Of a DNA stretch of 5,894 nt, positions 1 to 5,828 are shown one piece after another (the stretch's first letter is position 1; every line of letters starts with the position of its first letter). The stretch covers positions 1 to 5,894 of the forward strand of contig CAIOLH010000148.1 of assembly GCA_903859115.1 (NCBI GenBank), given 5' to 3'. Under the pieces are notes generated by a model. The model had not been told where the DNA came from. It saw only the letters and a list, made by a program, of their open reading frames with translations, and ran no database searches. The translations under genes and the position numbers were made by a program. Source of the DNA: an uncultured Opitutia bacterium. GTDB lineage: Bacteria; Verrucomicrobiota; Verrucomicrobiae; Opitutales; UBA953.

Positions 1-35
1 CGAATAAAACCCGTGATAAACCCTAGTTTTGTTCG
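1..35. repeat. Imperfect inverted repeat downstream of tRNA-Lys
   Basis: The arms at 1-10 (cgaataaaac) and 26-35 (gttttgttcg) are inverted copies with one mismatch, separated by 15 bases. The element lies immediately past the 3' end of the minus-strand tRNA, so it could be a transcription end or processing structure for that tRNA. The stem is AT-rich and no clear T-run follows inside the window. It also touches the window edge, so the neighbouring sequence cannot be judged. Function is inferred only from position. Confidence 0.25.
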
Positions 36-38
36 AAG

Positions 39-110
<72 letters not shown>

Positions 111-115
111 TAACG

Positions 116-137
116 AACCCCTTTAACAAAGAGGGTT
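116..137. other. Hairpin between rlmB and tRNA-Lys
   Basis: The sequence forms a 9-bp stem (AACCCCTTT against AAAG and GGGTT, with one bulged A) and a 3-base loop. It lies after the rlmB stop codon and 5 bases before the first base of the tRNA. No T-run follows on either strand, so it does not look like a classical intrinsic terminator. It may be a weak terminator or an RNA-processing structure in a shared rlmB-tRNA transcript. The pairing is directly visible; the role is inference. Confidence 0.4.
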
Positions 138-166
138 AATCCTAATTGGTAAAGAAATAAATCGCC

Positions 167-730
167 TTAGCGGTGTCCACGCTGTCTGACCGCCTCAAAG
201 AGGCAAACCCCTGCAGACACTGATACATTAAGGCAGGGAACCTCTCCGAGCATGGGAATCCGTATCAGGAAATCGCAGGTCACGGCGGTTAGATGCCTAA
301 TCCCGTCGCCTTCAGCACCCATGACGATAGCCAGCGGCCCGGTGAGCTTGGCAGCATAAAGCGATTGGCTGGTTTTGTGGTCGCTCGTACCGGCAATCCA
401 AACTCCGCCTTCTTTTAATTTAACGAGAGCATTCCGTAAATTACCTGCCTGAACAATGGGAAGACTTTCAGCGGCACCGACAGCTACTTTGCGTACGGTC
501 TCGTTGACTGGTGCCGAATTCTTTTTGGTGATAATGACGAAAGCACAACCTGCACATTCGGCTGATCGGATACAGGCGCCGAGATTGTGAGGATCCTGCA
601 CACCATCTAAAATTAAAATAAGTGGATTAGGATTATCTTGGAGGAGGTCGGGGATGTCGTTCTCGTTATACAGTTTGAGCTGACGTTTTAAATCAGCATG
701 TCGAGGAGCGCGATCGTCGGACCGAGGCAT
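167..730 (-). CDS. rlmB: RlmB-like SpoU/TrmH-family rRNA 2'-O-methyltransferase, lacking the N-terminal domain
   Basis: Predicted SAM-dependent methyltransferase (187 aa) of the SPOUT class. RlmB methylates the ribose of G2251 in E. coli 23S rRNA, in the cytoplasm. The three SpoU motifs are present: motif 1 at about residues 41-58 ([13 protein letters not shown], with N49 and R55), motif 2 at 131-144 ([10 protein letters not shown]140), and motif 3 at 158-174 (IPMLGEVP followed by LNVSV, N168). These build the trefoil-knot SAM site. The C-terminal FEAVRQR is RlmB-like. RlmB is usually about 245 aa with an L30e-like substrate-binding domain at the N terminus. Here only about 30 residues precede the catalytic domain, and the upstream DNA is asd in another frame. 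Motif 3 has Cys166 where the family normally has Ser before LN. The ATG lies one base after the asd stop (TAA-T-ATG), with no clear Shine-Dalgarno, so translation probably follows asd. The family is certain; the exact rRNA or tRNA target is inferred. Confidence 0.88.
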   Translation of the reverse strand: MPRSDDRAPRHADLKRQLKLYNENDIPDLLQDNPNPLILILDGVQDPHNLGACIRSAECAGCAFVIITKKNSAPVNETVRKVAVGAAESLPIVQAGNLRNALVKLKEGGVWIAGTSDHKTSQSLYAAKLTGPLAIVMGAEGDGIRHLTAVTCDFLIRIPMLGEVPCLNVSVSAGVCLFEAVRQRGHR

Positions 731-731
731 A

Positions 732-1751
732 TTACTTGCGAGCGAGTTTGTTGCGTTGGTGCAGGGCTTCCGCGATTTGAATCGCGTTTAAAGCCGCACC
801 TTTCCAGAGCTGGTCGCCACTGACCCAAAGGGAAAGACCGTTGTCAAAGAGGGAGTCTTTGCGAATACGCCCGACGCCACACTTTTCTTTGCCGGCATAA
901 TCTAAAGGCATCGGATAGATTTTTTTCGCCGGTTCATCACAGATTTCGGATCCAGGGAATTCTGAGATTACTTTGCGTGCGATGGCTACATCTACAGGTT
1001 TTTCAAATTCGGCACTAATCGCGATGGAGTGAGCGCGGAAAACGGGTACGCGTACGCAGGTCGTTGAAACCTTGAGATTAGGAAGGTTCATGATTTTGCG
1101 ACCTTCGTTAAGCATCTTCATTTCTTCTTTGGTGTATCCGTCTTCTTGGAAGGAATCGACCTGAGGAATTAAATTAAAGGCGATGGTGTGTGGGTAAACT
1201 TTAGGAGGGGAAATTTCGCCCTTTGCCCAGGCACGCACTTGAGTGTCGAGTTCACGCATTGCTTCAGCACCGGTGCCTGAAACGGCTTGATAGGTTGAAG
1301 CGAAGAAACGTTTCAGACCAAAAGCTTTGTGGAGTGGGTAGAGTCCCATCAAGGCAATCGCAGTAGAGCAATTGGGGTTTGCGATAATTCCTTTATGATT
1401 GTCGAGGGCGTCCGCATTGATTTCAGGAACCACCAGTGGGACATCGGGATACATCCGGAAGGCTGAGCTGTTATCGATGACGATAACGCCGCGCTTTACG
1501 GCTTCAGGGGCGAGAGCCAGTGATACGGAACCACCTGCACTAAAAATGGCAAAATCTAGACCCTCAAAGGCTTCTGGCTTGGCTTCCTGCACGGTCCAAT
1601 CCTTGCCACCGTAACTGATCTTGGAACCAGCCGAGCGGGCTGATGCTAAGGGGCGAAGTTCCTTTACGGGAAAATTTCTTTTCGCCATAAGTGAGAGCAA
1701 TTCTTGACCGACTGCGCCAGTCACGCCCACGATGCCTATACGATATGACAT
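732..1751 (-). CDS. asd: Aspartate-semialdehyde dehydrogenase
   Basis: Cytoplasmic NADPH-dependent enzyme that reduces L-aspartyl-4-phosphate to L-aspartate 4-semialdehyde, the branch point to diaminopimelate/lysine, threonine and methionine. The length of 339 aa is normal for the family. The N-terminal dinucleotide-binding loop GVTGAVG is at residues 9-15. The catalytic cysteine C128 sits in NPNCST, and [11 protein letters not shown] follows at 158-168. The substrate-binding/catalytic R239 and H241 lie in RVPVFRAHS, and the C-terminal [17 protein letters not shown] is typical. The start [12 protein letters not shown] fits the usual beginning of the Rossmann fold, so the ATG at 1751 is preferred although no Shine-Dalgarno is visible. 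The gene is followed after one base by the RlmB-like gene, which suggests a two-gene transcript. Its first seven bases overlap the start of the divergent L,D-transpeptidase gene, so its promoter must lie inside that gene. It supplies the DAP used by the wall enzymes encoded nearby. Confidence 0.97.
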   Translation of the reverse strand: MSYRIGIVGVTGAVGQELLSLMAKRNFPVKELRPLASARSAGSKISYGGKDWTVQEAKPEAFEGLDFAIFSAGGSVSLALAPEAVKRGVIVIDNSSAFRMYPDVPLVVPEINADALDNHKGIIANPNCSTAIALMGLYPLHKAFGLKRFFASTYQAVSGTGAEAMRELDTQVRAWAKGEISPPKVYPHTIAFNLIPQVDSFQEDGYTKEEMKMLNEGRKIMNLPNLKVSTTCVRVPVFRAHSIAISAEFEKPVDVAIARKVISEFPGSEICDEPAKKIYPMPLDYAGKEKCGVGRIRKDSLFDNGLSLWVSGDQLWKGAALNAIQIAEALHQRNKLARK

Positions 1752-2302
1752 GTTTTGATAAATCTTTGGTTTTGAAAGAGGAGTTGGCCGAGCGCCTAAA
1801 GGTACTGGGACTTCCTATGGGAAAAGAATGCTTGGTTGTGTCGATTGACCAGCAAAAACTTTGGCATTTTAATCAAAACAACTGTGTAGACTATAGTATT
1901 AGCACAGCCAGGGCAGGTAAGGGCTGTGTGAAGGACACTTTGCAGACACCCACAGGGCTACATCGAATTGCAGAAAAAATCGGGTCAGACGCACCGATGG
2001 GTATGATCTTTAAGGCACGAAAACCAACCGGAGAAATTTGGAATAATCGTCCCACGACCGAAGATAACTTAATCACGAGTCGGATTTTATGGCTCGAGGG
2101 ATTAGAAAAAGGATTCAATCAAAGCGTAGACTCTTCAGGCAAAGTCGTAGATACGAAAGAACGTTACATTTATATTCACGGAACTAATCAGCACGAAAAA
2201 TTAGGGACTCCCAATAGTCACGGCTGTGTTTTATTATCTGATAAAGATATTATAAAACTTTTTGAATCCGTTGAAGTGGGTACTTACGTTTATCTTAGTT
2301 AA
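1745..2302 (+). CDS. YkuD-type L,D-transpeptidase
   Basis: Predicted L,D-transpeptidase (185 aa from this ATG). The family cuts the bond after the L-centre of DAP and transfers the tetrapeptide to form 3-3 peptidoglycan crosslinks, or attaches other acceptors. The domain begins at about residue 29 (CLVVSIDQQKLWHF), with TPTGLHRI at 68-75. The active-site motif is HGTN at 145-148, then SHGCV at 158-162, with nucleophile C161. The H-to-C spacing of 16 matches Bacillus YkuD. The residue normally Arg or Asn two places after the Cys is Leu (L163). No signal peptide, lipobox or membrane segment is visible, unusual for an enzyme acting outside the cytoplasm. The start is uncertain: ATG at 1745 keeps the charged N-terminal helix; TTG at 1766 or ATG at 1817 would give shorter forms, and none has a good Shine-Dalgarno. 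An upstream in-frame ATG at 1691 lies deep in asd and is unlikely. The gene overlaps asd head-to-head and stops one base from mrdA. It reads AT-richer than asd. Confidence 0.88.
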   Translation: MTCFDKSLVLKEELAERLKVLGLPMGKECLVVSIDQQKLWHFNQNNCVDYSISTARAGKGCVKDTLQTPTGLHRIAEKIGSDAPMGMIFKARKPTGEIWNNRPTTEDNLITSRILWLEGLEKGFNQSVDSSGKVVDTKERYIYIHGTNQHEKLGTPNSHGCVLLSDKDIIKLFESVEVGTYVYLS

Positions 2303-2303
2303 A

Positions 2304-4397
2304 TTATTCTTCAGGCTGGGTGTTCTTAGTATTAATCCACTCTTTAATCATCGCTTGACCTACGGGGCCGGCGGTTAATCCACCCCAAGTGTTTGTGTCG
2401 ACCTGACCTTCCACCAAAACGGCAAAAGCGACCTGTGGATTCTTAGCAGGCGCATAACCAATAATCCAAGCAAGGTGGGCTTTTTGTCCGGATTTAAAAT
2501 ATTCAGCCGTTCCTGTTTTGGCTGCGAATTGGAATCCAGGAATTTGTATGGAACGTGCAGTACCCTCCGTGACACATCGAATCATTCCTTCGCGAATGGC
2601 ATTCAATTGATTTCGATTCAGTCCAATCGGTCGAGAATCTTGATGATAAGGTATTCGGCTCGGATCGTGAAAAATCGTCGGAGTGGTGCGTGTTTCTCCT
2701 CGCGCGATGGACGCTGCAAAGCAAGCCATGTGCAGTGGTGTAGTTAGGATAAAGCCCTGTCCGATTGAAGTATTAACGGTGTCACCAGCCGTCCAACTAC
2801 CTTGTCCTAATTGTTCTTTATAGGTTGAGTCTGGCACAACCATTTTTCGTCCCGGTGATGGGAGTTCAAACTGACTCGTATTTTCAGTGCCCATAACTCC
2901 TGGGTTAGCTTTGAGTAATACTTTGTCTAAACCGAATCGTCGGGCTTCTTGCGCTAGTAAATCGGGTCCAACCATCAGGCCTACGCGGTAGTTCCAGACG
3001 TTGCACGAGATAGCCAACATTTTTTCAATATCTACTTGTCCAAATCCGTAAGGTTCGTGTTCGGGGAAGTCTCGATTTCCGACTCTCAGACTTGGACCAC
3101 AATCTAAAATATCATCGTAATCAATTTTTCCACTACGCATACCGGCGATGGCGGTAATAATTTTAAAAGTGGAGCCAGGAGCATAAAGTCCTTGGGTCGC
3201 ACGATTCATCCAACCACCTTGCTCTTGGATTTCGTCGAAGTACTTGTTGGTTACCTTGCTCGCCAGACGGTTCGGATTATAATTGGGCTGGCTGGCGATA
3301 GCTAAAATTTCACCGGTATTTACATCAAGCATCACAGCTGCTCCAGGTAGTGGATTGCCGACTGTATCTTTGATAGAACCTAAGGCTTTTTCTGCCGCGA
3401 CTTGAATATCGGCGTCTAGTGATAAACGAATGATGCCTCCTTGTCGTGAAGGATAGCTCTCGAGAAGTTCACGTTTGTAACCTGCGGAAGTTTTTGTCCA
3501 GCGCTCCCAGCCACTGGATCCTCTAAGGGTATAATCGTGCGTTTGCTCAACGCCTTCAGCACCCACCTTACCAGTATATTTAGATTTGCTCAGCTTCTTG
3601 AAGGAAATTTCAAAGTTGGCATCAAAATCCTCGGGTAGTTGATTCGTATCTTTAACGTAGCCTAGAGTGTGACATGCCAAAGAACCAAAAGGGTAGGAGC
3701 GAATCATGTCTGACTCGATCGTGATGGGTCCATCAACCGGGAATTGTTCAATAAATCGGGCAATTGAGCGATCGGCTTCTTCGTCTAAAATTTGATTTCT
3801 TAACTCGGGGAAAGTTAAATCCGAGATAAGCGTGAACTTTAAAATTCGCGAGTCGCGCATGTGTTTCGCCAGAGCCGAGACATTCACCTGGCGCTCGGGG
3901 CTGTTGGCTAGAAACTTTACTTTCTTTTTCTCGGAGGCAGATTTTTTTTGATTACTTGCATCAATCACAAACCAGATTTTTTTAAGCCATCGATTGAGCA
4001 CATTGACCCGGGCTTCTTGGTGTAAACTCTCATAATTAATCTTGGTGTTATTATCTTTAGCTTTTTCGGCCTTAACTAGGGATTTGTATTCTTTATCGAT
4101 TTCACCCTCTAGGCTCAATAAATTGGCTTTCACGCTCCAACGAACTCGATTCTCGACCAAGGTTATTCCATTCCGATCTTTGATTACGCCCCGTGTTGGT
4201 GGGCGCCAGACAATCACTTCACTTTGTGAGTTTGCTTGGTCGATAAGGTCTTTGGACTGAATGAGTTGACGGTAAATTAATCCGCAGAAGATATAAATAA
4301 AGCCAACGGCAAAGATGGTAAAAATGATGTACATCCGCCATGGTGTAATGGGTGCAGACGGTACAGATATTTTATTAAGAGTGTCGTCCGGACTCAT
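2304..4397 (-). CDS. mrdA: Penicillin-binding protein 2, elongation D,D-transpeptidase
   Basis: Class B penicillin-binding protein (697 aa) that makes 4-3 crosslinks in the periplasm during elongation, working with RodA and MreBCD. One membrane anchor is at about residues 21-43. The dimerisation/pedestal region follows, with RGVIKDRNG at 69-77, YPFGSLACHTLGYV at 235-248 and GAEGVEQTHDY at 279-289. The transpeptidase domain (about 345-690) has all three active-site motifs: S409-TF-K412, S464-C-N466 and K627-T-G629. GDTVNTSIGQG, also in this domain, is typical of PBP2. A Lys-rich stretch at about 100-175 makes it longer than the usual 610-650 aa. The ATG at 4397 is chosen over an in-frame ATG at 4442. 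It overlaps the mreD stop as ATGA, has AGGA six bases upstream, and gives a short cytoplasmic tail before the anchor. It is the last gene of the rod-shape operon. No rodA follows; the next gene is the convergent L,D-transpeptidase. Confidence 0.95.
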   Translation of the reverse strand: MSPDDTLNKISVPSAPITPWRMYIIFTIFAVGFIYIFCGLIYRQLIQSKDLIDQANSQSEVIVWRPPTRGVIKDRNGITLVENRVRWSVKANLLSLEGEIDKEYKSLVKAEKAKDNNTKINYESLHQEARVNVLNRWLKKIWFVIDASNQKKSASEKKKVKFLANSPERQVNVSALAKHMRDSRILKFTLISDLTFPELRNQILDEEADRSIARFIEQFPVDGPITIESDMIRSYPFGSLACHTLGYVKDTNQLPEDFDANFEISFKKLSKSKYTGKVGAEGVEQTHDYTLRGSSGWERWTKTSAGYKRELLESYPSRQGGIIRLSLDADIQVAAEKALGSIKDTVGNPLPGAAVMLDVNTGEILAIASQPNYNPNRLASKVTNKYFDEIQEQGGWMNRATQGLYAPGSTFKIITAIAGMRSGKIDYDDILDCGPSLRVGNRDFPEHEPYGFGQVDIEKMLAISCNVWNYRVGLMVGPDLLAQEARRFGLDKVLLKANPGVMGTENTSQFELPSPGRKMVVPDSTYKEQLGQGSWTAGDTVNTSIGQGFILTTPLHMACFAASIARGETRTTPTIFHDPSRIPYHQDSRPIGLNRNQLNAIREGMIRCVTEGTARSIQIPGFQFAAKTGTAEYFKSGQKAHLAWIIGYAPAKNPQVAFAVLVEGQVDTNTWGGLTAGPVGQAMIKEWINTKNTQPEE

Positions 4398-4918
4398 AAT
4401 AAATCCTGTGCACTGGGCACTCCAATTAAATCCATGATCCAATTCTGTGTAGTCGAAAGCGGGATGATAACTGCTAAGCCCATTAAGCCTGAGAGGGTGG
4501 CTTGAATAGAAGCCTGATAAATGAGGTTATAGATATCAGTGGGCGCTTGAGACTGATAAGCTGTAGCACTGAACCAGATAATGGCTACGCAGGCATTAAC
4601 CACCACTGCCGCTTGAACCGTTGCTAACGTAGTTCGCAAATAAGAGCGATAGTTACCGAGTAAAATGGCCAGAGTAACGAGCGAGATGGCCACGGTGCCG
4701 GGCGGTATCGGACGGTAGGCTTCAAACATGAAGCCAACGCAGCCCGCAAATAAAACAGCCTGCCAACGCTTTAATCTCCGACAAGGGGCAATCAGCGCGG
4801 CACCCGTAATAAAATAATTAAGACCCGAACTCGCTAAGGTGCTAGAGACTAAATCGGAGACAAACAGCCAAGGATAGGTCGCAAGAATCAGAAAAAACCA
4901 AGCCCATGGTATGCTCAT
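4394..4918 (-). CDS. mreD: MreD-like rod-shape integral membrane protein
   Basis: Small, very hydrophobic protein (174 aa), about the usual size for MreD, an inner-membrane subunit of the elongation complex that works with MreC. Hydrophobic segments lie at about residues 4-23, 33-46, 52-66, 74-89, 98-120 and 135-153, consistent with five or six membrane spans. The only family-like sequence landmark is the glycine-rich segment followed by FEAYRPIPPGTVAISLV at about 65-81; MreD is poorly conserved in general. The assignment therefore rests mainly on position between mreC and mrdA, the canonical order. The ATG overlaps the mreC stop (ATGA) and the stop overlaps the mrdA start in the same way, so the three genes are almost certainly translationally coupled. 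The strong Shine-Dalgarno GGAGG supports this start. Confidence 0.82.
   Translation of the reverse strand: MSIPWAWFFLILATYPWLFVSDLVSSTLASSGLNYFITGAALIAPCRRLKRWQAVLFAGCVGFMFEAYRPIPPGTVAISLVTLAILLGNYRSYLRTTLATVQAAVVVNACVAIIWFSATAYQSQAPTDIYNLIYQASIQATLSGLMGLAVIIPLSTTQNWIMDLIGVPSAQDLL
4395..4407 (-). promoter_or_regulatory. Ribosome-binding site and ATGA overlap that fix the mrdA start
   Basis: AGGA at 4404-4407 lies six bases upstream of the ATG at 4395-4397, and this ATG shares bases with the mreD stop codon TGA (4394-4396). The arrangement selects this ATG over the in-frame one 45 bases upstream and indicates termination-reinitiation coupling of mrdA to mreD. Confidence 0.7.
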
Positions 4919-5808
4919 TTAAATTCCTCCAACTTAATTTTCTCTGAGGGTGCTAAAAGAATTTCGTTAGCCGTGGGGTATTGAGGAACGAGTACTGAAA
5001 CTTCCTCAATCATGTTTAAATCCTTGGCTGGATTTAAATCCGCGACTTTGTAGTTATCATCAGTACTCAGGCGAATACCGCCATCGACTTCACCAAGAAT
5101 TAAACCCGACGGAAAGACGCCTCCTAATCCGGTAGTCAAAACTTTGATCGGTTGACCAGTCGGTGGATTATAATCGATCGGAATCGCGGTGACTTTCGCT
5201 TTGCTCGGCGAGAGTGAGTTAGCGGCATCACCACGGACATAAACAATCCGACGCTTTTCATCGCCGATTAAAAATGCCGTGCAACGAAACGTCGGGCTCG
5301 TTACTAGATCTACTTCACTCACGTTTAAATGTACGGCCGAAACGCGACCAATGACTCGATCACTGAATATTACGGGGCTGCCTGGACGGATGCCATCGTT
5401 GCGACCTTTGCGTATGATGATTTTTTGCCACCACGACGAACTGTCGCGTGAAATGACTCGAGCTACGACCGTGAAAAATTCTGAATTACTCGTATAGCGT
5501 GCATTCTCACGCAGGCGGGTATTTTCTCGACGGATATCATCCATGGAATGAATGCGTAGTTCTAACGCGGCATTGATGCGTGCGAGATCTCGCGAGGCGG
5601 AAATGAGTTCTTCGTTGCTGCGACTTTTTAATTCCCAGTAACGAGCAAGGTCGCTTCCTTTGCTAACAATCTGTAAGGCCGGCGCTTGGAATTCGGCGAA
5701 CGTTTCTTTGGTGAATCGATGCAGGGCACTGGCGCCCGATATCCAAATCAAAACAAAAACGATTAAAGCAATGTAAGATGCCTTGGCGCCTTTTTGGTGG
5801 TTATTCAT
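4915..5808 (-). CDS. mreC: Rod-shape-determining protein MreC
   Basis: MreC (297 aa, normal length) is a bitopic inner-membrane protein. Its periplasmic part contacts PBP2 and activates the elongation complex, linking it to cytoplasmic MreB. A single membrane segment is at about residues 11-28 (after MNNHQKGAKA, with Lys on the cytoplasmic side). A predicted coiled coil, rich in charged residues and Leu, follows at about 52-105. The beta-barrel MreC core at about 110-275 includes VVARVISRDSSSWWQKIII, GRNDGIRPGSPVI and VIGRV. The TGLGGVFPSGLILGEV segment (226-241) is a strong family landmark. It lies 20 bases after mreB, and its last bases overlap mreD as ATGA. The start codon has no obvious Shine-Dalgarno, and a small GC-rich hairpin ends one base before it. 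No earlier in-frame start is compatible with the mreB stop region. Confidence 0.95.
   Translation of the reverse strand: MNNHQKGAKASYIALIVFVLIWISGASALHRFTKETFAEFQAPALQIVSKGSDLARYWELKSRSNEELISASRDLARINAALELRIHSMDDIRRENTRLRENARYTSNSEFFTVVARVISRDSSSWWQKIIIRKGRNDGIRPGSPVIFSDRVIGRVSAVHLNVSEVDLVTSPTFRCTAFLIGDEKRRIVYVRGDAANSLSPSKAKVTAIPIDYNPPTGQPIKVLTTGLGGVFPSGLILGEVDGGIRLSTDDNYKVADLNPAKDLNMIEEVSVLVPQYPTANEILLAPSEKIKLEEFK
4926..4930 (-). promoter_or_regulatory. Strong Shine-Dalgarno for mreD
   Basis: GGAGG read on the minus strand lies seven bases upstream of the mreD ATG, inside the last codons of mreC. It is the best ribosome-binding site in the window, and it decides the mreD start at 4918. Confidence 0.75.
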
Positions 5809-5809
5809 G

Positions 5810-5823
5810 GCGGGTTAGCCCGC
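5810..5823 (-). promoter_or_regulatory. GC-rich hairpin immediately before the mreC start codon
   Basis: A perfect 5-bp inverted repeat (GCGGG-CTAA-CCCGC on the minus strand) fills 14 of the 20 bases between the mreB stop and the mreC ATG, ending one base before the ATG. It occupies the place where a Shine-Dalgarno would be expected. It has no T-run, so it is not an intrinsic terminator. It could limit ribosome access to mreC or make its translation depend on ribosomes leaving mreB. The pairing is directly visible; the effect is inference. Confidence 0.45.
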
Positions 5824-5828
5824 TTAGA

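Noticed and set aside
1399..1614. Open frame on the plus strand inside asd (71 codons).
   Set aside because: It is antisense to the well-conserved central part of asd and shows no recognisable domain.
1701..1742. TTGACC at 1704-1709 and TATACG at 1737-1742 as a promoter for the L,D-transpeptidase gene.
   Set aside because: The spacing (27 bases) is far from the usual 16-18. A start from the -10-like box would also fall after the chosen ATG, so the evidence is too weak to list.
1691..1744. Possible 18-codon N-terminal extension of the L,D-transpeptidase.
   Set aside because: It would overlap conserved asd codons for the Rossmann fold. It is Arg-rich and not a signal peptide, and it has no ribosome-binding site.
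1891..2118. Minus-strand open frame inside the L,D-transpeptidase gene (75 codons).
   Set aside because: It is antisense to a recognisable domain, with no ribosome-binding site and no family features.
2375..2747. Several overlapping open frames on both strands within mrdA.
   Set aside because: They cover the KTG-containing transpeptidase region of an intact mrdA, have low-complexity shadow-like translations, and do not indicate a frameshift.
4042..4260. Plus-strand open frame antisense to the N-terminal part of mrdA.
   Set aside because: Shadow of a conserved gene with no domain of its own.
4398..4442. Longer PBP2 start 15 codons upstream.
   Set aside because: It overlaps the mreD C-terminus. 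The ATG at 4397 has an AGGA site and the same ATGA overlap seen at the mreC-mreD junction.
5279..5497. Plus-strand open frame antisense to mreC.
   Set aside because: It lies opposite the conserved MreC core, and its translation shows no features of a real protein.
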